Shown in pieces: positions 25,257-34,513 of a stretch of DNA of 64,000 nucleotides (positions are counted from its first letter, which is position 1; each line of letters starts with the position of its first letter). Position numbers and translations under genes: made by a program. Source of the DNA: Flavobacteriales bacterium (lineage in GTDB: Bacteria; Bacteroidota; Bacteroidia; UBA10329); contig JAIPBM010000011.1 in assembly GCA_021739695.1 (NCBI GenBank), forward strand, positions 1-64,000. Reading direction: 5' to 3'. Below the pieces are notes generated by a model. That model did no database searches and was not told where the DNA came from. It was given only the letters and a program-made list of their open reading frames with translations.

Positions 25257-26027
25257 ATGCTACTATCCATTCAATTTCTGATCAGACGAACGGAATTTTT
25301 TCTCTATCCATTCACGTGGGTTCTGATACTGCTCGTTCTTGCTCTCTTAACATACGATCAGAAAAAGCGTAGGAGACTGCTTTTGTGGGGTTTAGGAGTG
25401 ATGTTGATCTTCTCCAACTCATTCATCGTGGATGAATTTGTGAGGCTTTGGGAAACCGAGGTAACGCTTCTTTCAGACATTGACCCGCAGATCAAAACCG
25501 CCATTGTGCTAGGCGGTGGTGTTTTCTATGATAATGAGACCGACATGGTAAAATACGGTGGAAATGCCGACCGTTACCTTGGCGTTTTACGACCATATCG
25601 TAATGGAAAAGTGAAAAAAGTCTTAGTTTCTGGAGGTGCCGCCAATTATCTGGAGCCTAACACGCGGGAAGGTGAAATGCTTGCGCGACTTTACCTCTTG
25701 TGCGGCATGGATCAGAACGACATATTGATAGAAGACCAGAGCCTTAATACCTACGAGAATGCCCTGTATTCCAAACCGATTTTAGAAGCTACAGGCGAAC
25801 AACGATTTCTATTGATCACCTCTGCAGCTCATATCAGACGAGCTGTGGCATGTTTCGAAAAACAAGGATTGAACGTACAACCATTTCCAGTGATGCAAGG
25901 CGTAGGAAACAGACGCTGGGAACTCGATTATCTGTTCGTTCCACAGGTCGCCAATTTTCACAAATGGCACAGCCTGATCCACGAATGGGTCGGTTTCGCG
26001 ACCTACAAATTCCGTGGTTATATCTGA
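25257..26027 (+). CDS. YdcF/ElyC/SanA-family (DUF218) membrane protein
   Basis: A 256-residue protein with two N-terminal membrane helices (about 18-33 and 41-56) followed by a periplasmic DUF218 domain. The domain shows TAIVLGGGVFYDNE (near 82-95), VLVSGGAANYLEP, EDQSLNTYENALYS and FLLITSAAHIRRAVACFEKQGL, the usual order of conserved blocks. ElyC in E. coli affects peptidoglycan/undecaprenyl-phosphate metabolism under cold conditions. SanA affects the envelope barrier. The exact reaction is unknown. The start is ATG 25257. The upstream 71 bp is shared with the divergent lactone-oxidase gene. It is convergent with the DUF486 gene 1 bp beyond its stop. Confidence 0.9.
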   Translation: MLLSIQFLIRRTEFFLYPFTWVLILLVLALLTYDQKKRRRLLLWGLGVMLIFSNSFIVDEFVRLWETEVTLLSDIDPQIKTAIVLGGGVFYDNETDMVKYGGNADRYLGVLRPYRNGKVKKVLVSGGAANYLEPNTREGEMLARLYLLCGMDQNDILIEDQSLNTYENALYSKPILEATGEQRFLLITSAAHIRRAVACFEKQGLNVQPFPVMQGVGNRRWELDYLFVPQVANFHKWHSLIHEWVGFATYKFRGYI

Positions 26028-26028
26028 C

Positions 26029-26397
26029 CTATTTCTTAAAAATGAAATAGACAGCCAAAATCAGAAAACCAAAACCGATCAAGTGGTTCATTCTTAGCGT
26101 TTCGGTCTTAAATACCAGCACAGCGATGAGTGTGAAAACCACCAATCCCACCACTTCTTGTATGATCCGTAGCTGAAAAAGGTTGAAAGGGCCACCATTG
26201 CCTTCATAGCCGATACGGTTGGCCGGAACCATGAAATTATATTCGAAGAACGCCAATCCCCAGCTCAATAGAATGACGCCAAATAGGCTCAAATTCTGCG
26301 CCCACGACATGTCCTTGAATTTGAGATGTCCGTACCACGCAAAGGTCATGAAGGTGTTGCTCAAAACGAGCAATGCGATGGTATAGACCGCCTTCAT
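26029..26397 (-). CDS. DUF486 (DMT-like) small membrane protein
   Basis: A 122-residue protein with four hydrophobic helices, typical of DUF486, a small relative of drug/metabolite transporters. Recognisable blocks are TFMTFAWYGHLK in the first helix region, SWGLAFFEYNFMVPANRIGY in the middle, and QLRIIQEVVGLVVF near residue 75. It probably sits in the inner membrane as a dimer. The transported substrate is unknown. It lies 3 bp downstream of valS on the same strand, so it is probably co-transcribed with it. Confidence 0.88.
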   Translation of the reverse strand: MKAVYTIALLVLSNTFMTFAWYGHLKFKDMSWAQNLSLFGVILLSWGLAFFEYNFMVPANRIGYEGNGGPFNLFQLRIIQEVVGLVVFTLIAVLVFKTETLRMNHLIGFGFLILAVYFIFKK

Positions 26398-26400
26398 GAT

Positions 26401-29013
26401 CTACAGCGCCTGTAATTGCTCTTCCAAGGCTTTTATCTTGGATTCAGCGTCAGCTTGTTTGTTACGCTCGGCAGCAATCACCTGTTCTGGAGCACCCGCC
26501 ACAAATCGCTCGTTGCTTAGTTTTTTTAGCACGGAAGCAAGAAATCCTTTGGTGTATTCGAGTTCTTTCTGAAGCTTTTCCTTCTCTTCGCCAGCATCAA
26601 CCAATCCCTCCAATGGAACGAAATATTCCACTCCTTTAACCACAAAACCAGCGGCAGAAGCAGGGGCTTCCGCTACAGTTTCAATACTAATCAGGTTGGT
26701 TAGTTTGCTGATGACCGGACCGAATTTTGCTTCCCAATCGCCTTTCACAAGTAGACTCAATTTCTCCTTCGGAGCAATCTGTTTCTCGTTTCTGATTCTG
26801 CGAATTTCCATAATGGCCTTTTCGGCTTCCTCAAATCCAGCAAGAAGTGTTGAATTCACGTTGCCGCCTTCTGGCCAAGCTGAAACAATCATACGGTCTT
26901 TCTCAGTTCGTTCGCCCATCAGATCCCAAATTTCTTCGGTGATGAATGGTGTGAATGGATGAAGAATTTTCAAGAGTTCTTCCAAGAATTCAACCGTAGA
27001 ATCCAGCGTTTTCCGATCGATCGGTTTCTGATATTCAGGCTTCACCATTTCGAGATACCAAGAACAGAAATCATCCCAAACCAACTTGTAAGTGGTCATT
27101 AGTGCATCGCTCAAACGGAACTTATCGTAGTGCTCGTTCAGCAATTCCAATTCCTTGTTGAAGCGAGAACGGAACCAATCAATGGCAATTTTTGCTTCCG
27201 CTGGTTGTGGAATATTCTCATCAATCTCCCAACCTTTTATCAGTCGGAACGAATTCCAGATCTTGTTGCTGAAGTTTCTTCCTTGAAGGCAAAGTCCTTC
27301 GTCAAACAAAAGGTCATTTCCAGCAGGAGAAGAGAGCAACATGCCAACGCGAACGCCATCTGCACCGTACTGCTCAATCAGTCCGATCGGATCAGGCGAA
27401 TTGCCCAAAGATTTACTCATTTTCCGACCTTGCTTATCGCGCACAATTCCTGTGAGATACACGTTTTTGAACGGAAGATCACCACGCCATTCGTAGCCGG
27501 CCATTACCATTCGTGCTACCCAGAAAAAGAGAATTTCGGGAGCCGTAACGAGGTCATTTGTTGGATAATAATAGTTGATGTCCTTTCCATCGGGATCTTT
27601 GAAACCGTTGAAAACCGAAATCGGCCACAACCACGAAGAAAACCAAGTGTCAACCACATCCTCATCTTGCTTCAGGTCCTCAACTTTGAACTTGGAACCT
27701 TGAACTTTGAACTTCTCAATCGCTTCTTCCACAGATTTAGCAACTACATATTCTCCATTCGGAGCGTAGTAAACAGGAATACGCTGTCCCCACCACAATT
27801 GGCGGCTGATGCACCAATCGCGCACATTCTCCATCCAATACTTATAGGTATTGATGAACTTGTTCGGGTGGAATTGAATATCTCCGTTCAGCACGTGCTC
27901 CAAAGCTGGTTCGCTGAGTTTTTTCATACTCACAAACCATTGCTCTGACAAACGCGGTTCAATCACAGCATCGGTGCGTTCAGAATAGCCAACCTTATTC
28001 ATGTATTCCTCCACTTTCACCAGACTCCCTGAGGCTTCCAGTTCTTTCGCAATTTTCTTACGAACGATGAATCGGTCTTCACCAACGAAAAACTGAGCAG
28101 CTGCGCTCATCGTTCCGTTCGGGTTCAGAATATCAATGGTTTCGAGCTTGTGCTTTTTGCCAAGATTGTAGTCGTTCTCATCGTGTGCGGGTGTCACCTT
28201 CAAACAACCCGTTCCAAATTCCATATCCACATATTCATCTTGAATGATCGGTATGCTGCGGTTTACCATCGGAACAATGGCGCGCTTGCCATGCAAATGC
28301 GAAAAGCGTTCATCATTCGGATTGATGCAGATAGCTGTATCACCCAAAATGGTCTCAGGGCGAGTAGTGGCAATTGTCAGCCATTCATCGGTTCCCTCAA
28401 CCTGATAGCGAACGTAATAGAGTTTGGATTGAACCTCTTTGTGGTTCACTTCCTCGTCAGAAACCGCGGTCAAAGCCGATGGATCCCAATTCACCATTCG
28501 GTGACCTCTGTAAATCAAACCTTTATTGTACAGGTCGATGAAGGTGTCGATAACTGCTTCGCTCAGGTCCTCTTCCATCGTGAAACGCGTACGTTCCCAA
28601 TCGCAGGAAGCGCCTAGTTTCTTCAATTGTTCGAGGATGATGCCGCCATGTTTGTGCGTCCATTCCCAAGCATGCTCTAAAAATTCCTCACGAGAAAGGT
28701 CCCACTTGTTGATGCCTTGCTCCTTGAGCTTGTTCACCACTTTAGCTTCAGTAGCAATTGAAGCATGGTCCGTTCCAGGAACCCAGCAGGCATTCTTTCC
28801 TTGCATACGCGCTCTTCGCACCAACACATCTTGAATGGTGTTGTTGAGCATGTGCCCCATGTGCAAAACTCCGGTCACGTTCGGTGGTGGAATGACAATG
28901 GTATACGGCTCACGCTCGTCCGGCTCCGAATGGAAATATCCTTTTTCCATCCAGTAGCTGTACCATTTGTCTTCGGTTTGGCTTGGGTCGTACTTTGCTG
29001 CAATCTCGCTCAT
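26401..29013 (-). CDS. valS: valyl-tRNA synthetase
   Basis: An 870-residue class I aminoacyl-tRNA synthetase that charges tRNA-Val and edits mischarged Thr. Landmarks are [12 protein letters not shown] (HIGH motif, near residue 43), the [13 protein letters not shown] block, the CP1 editing domain at ~180-330 ([14 protein letters not shown]), [24 protein letters not shown] (KMSKS motif, near 530), and a C-terminal coiled coil ([16 protein letters not shown]). ATG 29013 gives [14 protein letters not shown] at 29037 would add eight residues and is less likely. Just before the conserved [13 protein letters not shown] segment, a low-complexity stretch [11 protein letters not shown] is encoded by a repeat-like DNA (27678-27717). 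DUF486 follows at 3 bp. Confidence 0.97.
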   Translation of the reverse strand: MSEIAAKYDPSQTEDKWYSYWMEKGYFHSEPDEREPYTIVIPPPNVTGVLHMGHMLNNTIQDVLVRRARMQGKNACWVPGTDHASIATEAKVVNKLKEQGINKWDLSREEFLEHAWEWTHKHGGIILEQLKKLGASCDWERTRFTMEEDLSEAVIDTFIDLYNKGLIYRGHRMVNWDPSALTAVSDEEVNHKEVQSKLYYVRYQVEGTDEWLTIATTRPETILGDTAICINPNDERFSHLHGKRAIVPMVNRSIPIIQDEYVDMEFGTGCLKVTPAHDENDYNLGKKHKLETIDILNPNGTMSAAAQFFVGEDRFIVRKKIAKELEASGSLVKVEEYMNKVGYSERTDAVIEPRLSEQWFVSMKKLSEPALEHVLNGDIQFHPNKFINTYKYWMENVRDWCISRQLWWGQRIPVYYAPNGEYVVAKSVEEAIEKFKVQGSKFKVEDLKQDEDVVDTWFSSWLWPISVFNGFKDPDGKDINYYYPTNDLVTAPEILFFWVARMVMAGYEWRGDLPFKNVYLTGIVRDKQGRKMSKSLGNSPDPIGLIEQYGADGVRVGMLLSSPAGNDLLFDEGLCLQGRNFSNKIWNSFRLIKGWEIDENIPQPAEAKIAIDWFRSRFNKELELLNEHYDKFRLSDALMTTYKLVWDDFCSWYLEMVKPEYQKPIDRKTLDSTVEFLEELLKILHPFTPFITEEIWDLMGERTEKDRMIVSAWPEGGNVNSTLLAGFEEAEKAIMEIRRIRNEKQIAPKEKLSLLVKGDWEAKFGPVISKLTNLISIETVAEAPASAAGFVVKGVEYFVPLEGLVDAGEEKEKLQKELEYTKGFLASVLKKLSNERFVAGAPEQVIAAERNKQADAESKIKALEEQLQAL
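27678..27717. repeat. ttgaactttgaacttgg-type repeat read in frame inside valS
   Basis: The plus strand reads aactttgaacttgg then aaccttgaactttgaactt, two tandem near-copies of the ttgaactttgaacc type that I associate with intergenic DNA of Bacteroidota. On the minus strand it is read in frame as [11 protein letters not shown] in a surface loop just before the conserved [12 protein letters not shown] block. Confidence 0.6.
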
Positions 29014-29079
29014 CTGCTCCTTTTTTGAAGGTCGCAAAATTAGGGATTGCGTTCCAAGATGAACGCCTTAATACCGATA

Positions 29080-30210
29080 CTACACGGAGTAAGCTTTGAG
29101 CAGCATTTCGCCAACTTCCTGATATCCGAATTTGCTCGAAAAGCGACTGGCGATTTCAGGTTTGTCATAAGGAGTAGATGTGGCTTTGATGATTCCGTTT
29201 TTCCACTCAGAAATCTTGTTTTCCACGAGAATACCGTTCGAATCATTGATCAACTCAGGAATGGCAGCCACATTCGATGCCACCACAGGCGTTCCACATT
29301 TCAGCGCTTCGGCAATCACCACCGAAAAGGTTTCGTATTCGGAACCGTGCAATAGAAGATCGGCCCGTTGAAACTCGCGGGCTACCATTTCCTTATTCAG
29401 AAATCCGTGAAACTGCGCGTGAACATCATTCTGAGCACAGAATTTTTTGAGTTCCGGAATTCGGTCGCCATCGCCAATAATGCCAAGAATGACCGGTTTG
29501 TCCAATTCTTTCGATGCCTGAGCAACTGCTCTGATGATGAGTTTCGGGCGTTTGATTACGCGTTTTCCTTTATTCCATTTGGCAGCCATCACGAAGTAAT
29601 AACTGGAGCCAATAGGCGCTGGCCGAAACTTGAATTCTTGAGACGAAACCACATTCGGAATAACCTGAAGCTTGCTGTCATCCGAAACGAATTCAGACGT
29701 TTTCTGCTTCAAAAATTCGGATACCACAAAAATTTTCCTCGCACTCGCGTAAGCTTCCTTTCCCCAATTGCTAAACAGATTTTTGGAGAAATAGTAAGCC
29801 AAATTCGACCAATGCTCGCTGATGAAATGAGGAAGCTTGTGTTCCTGCGCCAATCGGTGACCAATAGCTCCTGCAGGATGAATGACGTGCGAATGAAACA
29901 CATCAAACGAACTAAAATCGAGTCCGCTTTTCTTCAACAATCTTCTGATCAGAAAGAGTTGAACGGGATAAACCGTGTAAACCAACTTCCAGAGATTGCC
30001 AGAAAGATCAATTCGCAACAATCGGATTCCATCTTTCTCTGATTCTTGGAATTGATTTTTGACCAGTCCGGAACCTTGCGTAACGTGAATGTGAATGATG
30101 GTTACATCAACCCCAACAGACACAAGCGCTTTGGCCTGTTCGAGAATAAAAATGCCCGCCTGAGGATTCTCTTCTGTAGGAAACCAATGTGTGAAAAACA
30201 GAGCCCGCAT
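29080..30210 (-). CDS. glycosyltransferase family 4 (GT-B)
   Basis: A 376-residue GT-B retaining glycosyltransferase, probably adding a sugar to a surface polysaccharide or lipid-linked glycan on the cytoplasmic face of the inner membrane. The N-terminal half has FTHWFPTEENPQAGIFI and HSHVIHPAGAIG. The C-terminal nucleotide-sugar domain has VMAAKWNKGKR, LGIIGDGDRIPEL, and the E-x7-E motif in SEYETFSVVIAEALKCGTPVVAS (near 300-322). The ATG start overlaps the flippase stop by one base (TGATG), so the two are coupled. Donor and acceptor are unknown. Confidence 0.92.
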   Translation of the reverse strand: MRALFFTHWFPTEENPQAGIFILEQAKALVSVGVDVTIIHIHVTQGSGLVKNQFQESEKDGIRLLRIDLSGNLWKLVYTVYPVQLFLIRRLLKKSGLDFSSFDVFHSHVIHPAGAIGHRLAQEHKLPHFISEHWSNLAYYFSKNLFSNWGKEAYASARKIFVVSEFLKQKTSEFVSDDSKLQVIPNVVSSQEFKFRPAPIGSSYYFVMAAKWNKGKRVIKRPKLIIRAVAQASKELDKPVILGIIGDGDRIPELKKFCAQNDVHAQFHGFLNKEMVAREFQRADLLLHGSEYETFSVVIAEALKCGTPVVASNVAAIPELINDSNGILVENKISEWKNGIIKATSTPYDKPEIASRFSSKFGYQEVGEMLLKAYSV

Positions 30211-31688
30211 CAGAATCCGAATCGTTTTTTGATGGCCAACACAAATTCGTGTGCATCTTCCGACAATCGTAAGGAGATGGCCAAAGGGATAAAAATGACC
30301 ACAATAATCGCTGACCTCACAGCAATATCAATTAAAAGCGGTTGTCGCGGCAACAGTAAACTGACTCCGAATGCTGCGCCACCCAAAATCAACACGGCAG
30401 CAGATTTCCAAGAGAACGGTTCGAAATTGAACTTGATCTTCAAAAACAAATACTTGGAAATATTGAAGACAGTGAGTGAAATGGCCGTGGCCATGGCGGC
30501 TCCTTCAATTCCATAAATAGGGATAAAAATGAGGTTGAGAAGAACCGTAACGATCAAAAGCACCACATTGGAATACGTATCGAACTTATAATGTTTGGAA
30601 GTCGTGATGATACCACCATTCACTCCGAAACCGACATCTGCCAAACGGGCCAACCCAACGAAAAAAAGCACCCACTTTCCGCCAGCATATTCGGGCGGAA
30701 GTATCTCGAAAATATTGGCCTGATTGGCCCAAATTCCCACAAAAAGCAATGTGCCGATCAACAATTGGTTGATAGAGGTTTTCGCATAGATCTTCTGAAT
30801 GGTCTCTCTATCGTCCCGTTTCCAAGCGTCAGAAATTACCGGAACGGCAATGTTTCCGAGTGCGTTCCTTGGTATGTTGAGCAGCGCTACGATGTAAAAA
30901 GCCACAGCATAGAATGCGGTCTGATCCAACCCGATCATCGAGGATATCATGATCACATCAATATTCATCAGGAAAAGAGCGCTAACACTCGAAAGGAGCG
31001 TAAACAGTCTGTAATGTGTGAGTTCTTTCTTGAAATCGGAAGTGATGAATTGGCGCTTAACGGCTAGACTGAACCGACCGATGAAAAGGAGGTAAAGACC
31101 TAGTCCGAGGGCGCAAAAGCCAAACTGCGCAATGAACAACTGCATGAACAATTCGAACTCAATAATACCAAAGTGAAACAGCAGAATGAGAACGGTTGTG
31201 CTTGCCCGAAGGAATATCTCCCGAAAGAAAACATTCACAACTGCATGATACAAGGCACGGGAATAACTTGTGAATATTTGGAACAGCACTTCGAACAAGA
31301 GGTACGGCAAAAGCAGGTAGTAGAAATGAACGAACAATTCGGACTTCTCGCGGTAATGGTCCACCACAAACGGTTGGGCCAAGAGCAATATCCCAGCAAC
31401 AACAGCAGTGCCGATAAATCCAGAAATAAGCGACCAACTCAGAATTCCGTTCTGCGTTTTCTCATCTCCTTCGCTGAATTTTGGAAAGTAACGAATGATC
31501 GCATTCGTAAGTCCAAAGAGCGCAAACTGAGAAGAAACACCGATAACCGCTAGCAACACACGCGTGAGGCCAAATTCCTCAGCAGCAAAAAACTTCGGGA
31601 ACAGCAGCACCACATTGACGTAGCCAAGCACAACTCCCAAATAAGAGAGTATGGAGGTTTGAATGCTTTGCTTGCGGATGATGCCCAT
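30210..31688 (-). CDS. polysaccharide flippase (Wzx-like, MOP superfamily)
   Basis: A 492-residue membrane protein with about 12-14 hydrophobic helices over its whole length. The start (IQTSILSYLGVVLGYVNVVLLFPKFFAAEEFGL) and the pattern of helix pairs with the mid-protein AVAFYIVALLNIPRNALGNI block are typical of Bacteroidota flippases of the polysaccharide_synt/MATE-like group. The likely role is to flip undecaprenyl-linked oligosaccharide units across the inner membrane. It is the upstream partner of the family 4 glycosyltransferase (1-bp overlap). It lies 57 bp downstream of the T9SS propeller gene, which is itself coupled to a sulfotransferase. Confidence 0.9.
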   Translation of the reverse strand: MGIIRKQSIQTSILSYLGVVLGYVNVVLLFPKFFAAEEFGLTRVLLAVIGVSSQFALFGLTNAIIRYFPKFSEGDEKTQNGILSWSLISGFIGTAVVAGILLLAQPFVVDHYREKSELFVHFYYLLLPYLLFEVLFQIFTSYSRALYHAVVNVFFREIFLRASTTVLILLFHFGIIEFELFMQLFIAQFGFCALGLGLYLLFIGRFSLAVKRQFITSDFKKELTHYRLFTLLSSVSALFLMNIDVIMISSMIGLDQTAFYAVAFYIVALLNIPRNALGNIAVPVISDAWKRDDRETIQKIYAKTSINQLLIGTLLFVGIWANQANIFEILPPEYAGGKWVLFFVGLARLADVGFGVNGGIITTSKHYKFDTYSNVVLLIVTVLLNLIFIPIYGIEGAAMATAISLTVFNISKYLFLKIKFNFEPFSWKSAAVLILGGAAFGVSLLLPRQPLLIDIAVRSAIIVVIFIPLAISLRLSEDAHEFVLAIKKRFGF

Positions 31689-31745
31689 CGAGGATCAAAG
31701 GACGTAATTCACAACTGCTTATTAAACAGCATTTGCTAAAAAGGG

Positions 31746-33557
31746 TTAATTGTGCCGATAAAGAGTAACCGTACCCTTAAATACCTTTGGTTCGAACGTA
31801 TTGAATTCTCTTAGTCTGAACTTGTAGACATATAACCCTTGTTTGACGCGCTCATTACTGTTCATGTGCGTTCCATCCCACCACTTTAATGGATTGTCCG
31901 TTCGCCAAATGAGGCCTCCCCAACGATCAAAAACTTCCAATTCATAGCTAGCTACCTCGTAATTCAACCCAACTGGACCCCACGTATCGTTTTTTCCGTC
32001 ACCGTCAGGAGTAAAAGCATTGGGCACGTAAAAAGTGAAAAAGGGATCAACCTCAACATAACCATAAGTGGTATCAACGCATCCAAAACCTGGTTGACCA
32101 TAAGCTATCAACATCACGAGATAAACTCCAGCCGTATCATACGAATGTTCAGGGTTTTCCTCGTAGGTTGTTTCTCCATCTCCAAAATGCCATTCAAACG
32201 AATTTGCTCCTATACTTTCGTTATCAAACAGAACAGTAGGATCGGTGAATTCAACGGGTTTTGATCTTGTTTCGAACGCTGCCGAAGGAGGCTCAATTCG
32301 TGGCACAGTTACCACTCCAGTTACTTGGTAGCCGTCTGAATCCTCAACCACCACCGAATAGTTACCCGTTAATAATCCATCAATCAGATTCGTATTTGTG
32401 ACCGTATCCGTATAGAAATGTGAAGAGTCAGCAATCGTATTCCACATGAAGATATATGGCGGTGTTCCTCCTGTAACCTTCACTTGGGCAAACCCCGTGT
32501 GTCTGTAACAAGTGTCTGTACCAACCTCAAACTCCAAAATGAATTCAGGAATTTGCGTTGTATCTATCACAAAACCAGCCAATCCTCCGCTGTTCATTCC
32601 GACCCAAGGCCTGTTCAGATTCGAAATATCTATCGTTTCAATATAATTGTCTGGAAGAGTTGAGTTGGTAACATCAAATATCTGAAACGAATTTCCATCA
32701 TATTTTGCCACGCCTCCAGTCACCGTTCCAATCCACAAGTTTCCGTTCTGATCTTCTGCCAAAGACGAGAGGTCGTTGGAAGGAATACCTGAGTTGGACA
32801 TCACGTAATCTGTCAATACGGTCCCAACAATGGATGTTAATCTAGTAGTTGAAGCACACCAAATTTTTCCGTCCGTTGTTTGAATCACAACTCTTGAAAA
32901 ATCGCCTGAGTTGTAATTGGTCCATGTGGCCCCATCAAATTTGCTAATTCCACTGCCCGTTGCAGCCCAAATATTCCCTTGAGAATCTTCCAATACATAG
33001 TTAACCCAGTTGTCTGCTATTCCAGAATTAGTTGTGTTGTAAACTGTCCACGTGGCTCCGTCATATTTTACCAATCCTTGTTGACCCGCTGCGGACCAAA
33101 GGTTTCCAAACTGATCGGTGGTCATTCCCCAGCTTTCGTACGAAGGAAAACCCGAATTGCCTGGGTTGTAAGTCGTGAAAACAAGAGAATTGGTATCCAA
33201 CGAAATAATGCCTTGATCCTTAGTTCCCATCCACAATATTCCGTTAGGCGCAAAGGTTAGCGTTCGGAGTTTATCAGACGGAATATTCGAATTGGAGGTG
33301 GTGAAACTTGTAATCGTTTCTCCAACTACTTTACCTAATCCGCCATTGAAAGTAGCAACCCAATGCACCTGAGATTGTTGATCATACAATAAAAAATACG
33401 CCCGATTGTCCGCTAAACCAGAGTTACCTGTGGTGAAAATATGCCAATTAGGTGGTTGTTGTAATTGAGCAAAAGACGTGATGCTCGACAACAAAAAACC
33501 TATGAACATCAGCCATTTTACAGGCGCTGAAATCAGATTTGAGTAAAAACGAACCAT
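31746..33557 (-). CDS. T9SS type B protein with regulator-propeller, PKD and CHU_C domains
   Basis: A 603-residue secreted protein. The signal peptide runs to SITSFAQ (residue 31). A seven-bladed-type propeller of two-component-regulator repeats occupies ~35-335 (recurring GNLW-A, YDG-W--YNT and SGIPSNDLSSLAEDQ-type blocks). A SprB-like segment is at ~345-425, a PKD domain at ~430-505 (FEWHFGDGETTYEENPEHSY), and the CHU_C gliding-motility sorting domain at ~510-603 ([28 protein letters not shown]). The domain order indicates export by Sec, then T9SS, then surface attachment or release. The start overlaps the sulfotransferase 3' end by 25 bp. Its CHU_C tail is most like that of the protein at 44341-46575. 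Confidence 0.92.
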   Translation of the reverse strand: MVRFYSNLISAPVKWLMFIGFLLSSITSFAQLQQPPNWHIFTTGNSGLADNRAYFLLYDQQSQVHWVATFNGGLGKVVGETITSFTTSNSNIPSDKLRTLTFAPNGILWMGTKDQGIISLDTNSLVFTTYNPGNSGFPSYESWGMTTDQFGNLWSAAGQQGLVKYDGATWTVYNTTNSGIADNWVNYVLEDSQGNIWAATGSGISKFDGATWTNYNSGDFSRVVIQTTDGKIWCASTTRLTSIVGTVLTDYVMSNSGIPSNDLSSLAEDQNGNLWIGTVTGGVAKYDGNSFQIFDVTNSTLPDNYIETIDISNLNRPWVGMNSGGLAGFVIDTTQIPEFILEFEVGTDTCYRHTGFAQVKVTGGTPPYIFMWNTIADSSHFYTDTVTNTNLIDGLLTGNYSVVVEDSDGYQVTGVVTVPRIEPPSAAFETRSKPVEFTDPTVLFDNESIGANSFEWHFGDGETTYEENPEHSYDTAGVYLVMLIAYGQPGFGCVDTTYGYVEVDPFFTFYVPNAFTPDGDGKNDTWGPVGLNYEVASYELEVFDRWGGLIWRTDNPLKWWDGTHMNSNERVKQGLYVYKFRLREFNTFEPKVFKGTVTLYRHN

Positions 33558-34513
33558 CGGTTAAATATAAACCGAAAAAATGTTTCTCCTTGTTCTTTGT
33601 TGTAAAATGATTTTCTTGAACTCAACCGTTCGTACTCATATTCTTGCAGAACCAAGCCAGCAACCTCATTCGCGCAAGCAATTTCAATAGGAAGAAGGTC
33701 ATTTTTCCAACGGTCGGCATGTTTATCAGACACTGCTTCAAATTGTTCCCCTGTCGTACTATTTCCGCCCCACGATTCGCCCAAATGCGATGGACGAAGA
33801 AGAATCGGTAGAAATTCGATGTTCAGGAATTCAGAAATCGATTGCATTGTCGATTCTGTTTGAGATAGAATATCCTCGTAGCGAACAACCTTGTAATTCT
33901 TGATGTATTTCTGGTTCTCGAACAGATAATGATAACTGTTCCGAAATGTCTTCACCATTCGGTTCAGCAACGGAAACCCTACTCCTACACTCTTGTATTT
34001 TCTTAGCGATACAAAGTTGGAATATGGATTGCGCACGATATGAATGAACCGTGCGTCTGGAAACATCTCCGAAAGTTCTATGGCGAATTCGGCATTCTCC
34101 ACAGATTTTTCGACCACTCGCTTCGAATCGGGCAACAAGCCAGAACTCAAACTTTGATGAATGGACTCCATATATTTTTCAAACATCTGTTTTGTCGAAT
34201 CATTCTCGCTTAAACTGATGCTATTCTTAAACCGGTCAAGGTCCAATTTACCTGTAACAAAAGTATCTCCCATGGGATCAACAGCTTCGTTGCTGGTCTT
34301 GATCCAATCTACCAGATTTTGCTCAATCTGCTTTTTACTTAATCCTTTGGCAGTGTTCTTCCTGTACTCATAATCTACATTTCGATCCGTCAATTGAAAG
34401 AAGTGAGACTCGAACGGAACAACAAACAGATCAGGATGACCGCTCAACAAATTCCGAAGCAAGGTTGTGCCTGATTTGTGTGCTCCAAGAATGAAAATTG
34501 GCTTCTGATTCAT
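33533..34513 (-). CDS. sulfotransferase family protein
   Basis: A 326-residue PAPS-dependent sulfotransferase fold. The 5'-phosphosulfate loop is FILGAHKSGTTLLRNLLSGHP (residues 7-27), with the Lys-Ser-Gly-Thr-Thr core intact. The 3'-phosphate binding block is RFIHIVRNPYSNFVSLRK (near 168-185) with the conserved Arg and Ser. Other conserved features are SESKR-like VVEKSVENAEF and a C-terminal helical region. The cytoplasmic protein probably moves sulfate from PAPS to a hydroxyl on a glycan or small molecule. It overlaps the upstream glycosyltransferase by 4 bp and the downstream T9SS gene by 25 bp, suggesting that the glycan built by this cluster may be sulfated. PAPS-synthesis genes are not in the window. 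Confidence 0.9.
   Translation of the reverse strand: MNQKPIFILGAHKSGTTLLRNLLSGHPDLFVVPFESHFFQLTDRNVDYEYRKNTAKGLSKKQIEQNLVDWIKTSNEAVDPMGDTFVTGKLDLDRFKNSISLSENDSTKQMFEKYMESIHQSLSSGLLPDSKRVVEKSVENAEFAIELSEMFPDARFIHIVRNPYSNFVSLRKYKSVGVGFPLLNRMVKTFRNSYHYLFENQKYIKNYKVVRYEDILSQTESTMQSISEFLNIEFLPILLRPSHLGESWGGNSTTGEQFEAVSDKHADRWKNDLLPIEIACANEVAGLVLQEYEYERLSSRKSFYNKEQGETFFRFIFNRWFVFTQI

Noticed and set aside
27130-27948. 272-residue plus-strand open frame inside valS
   Set aside because: Antisense to an essential conserved gene, with no motif and no leader.
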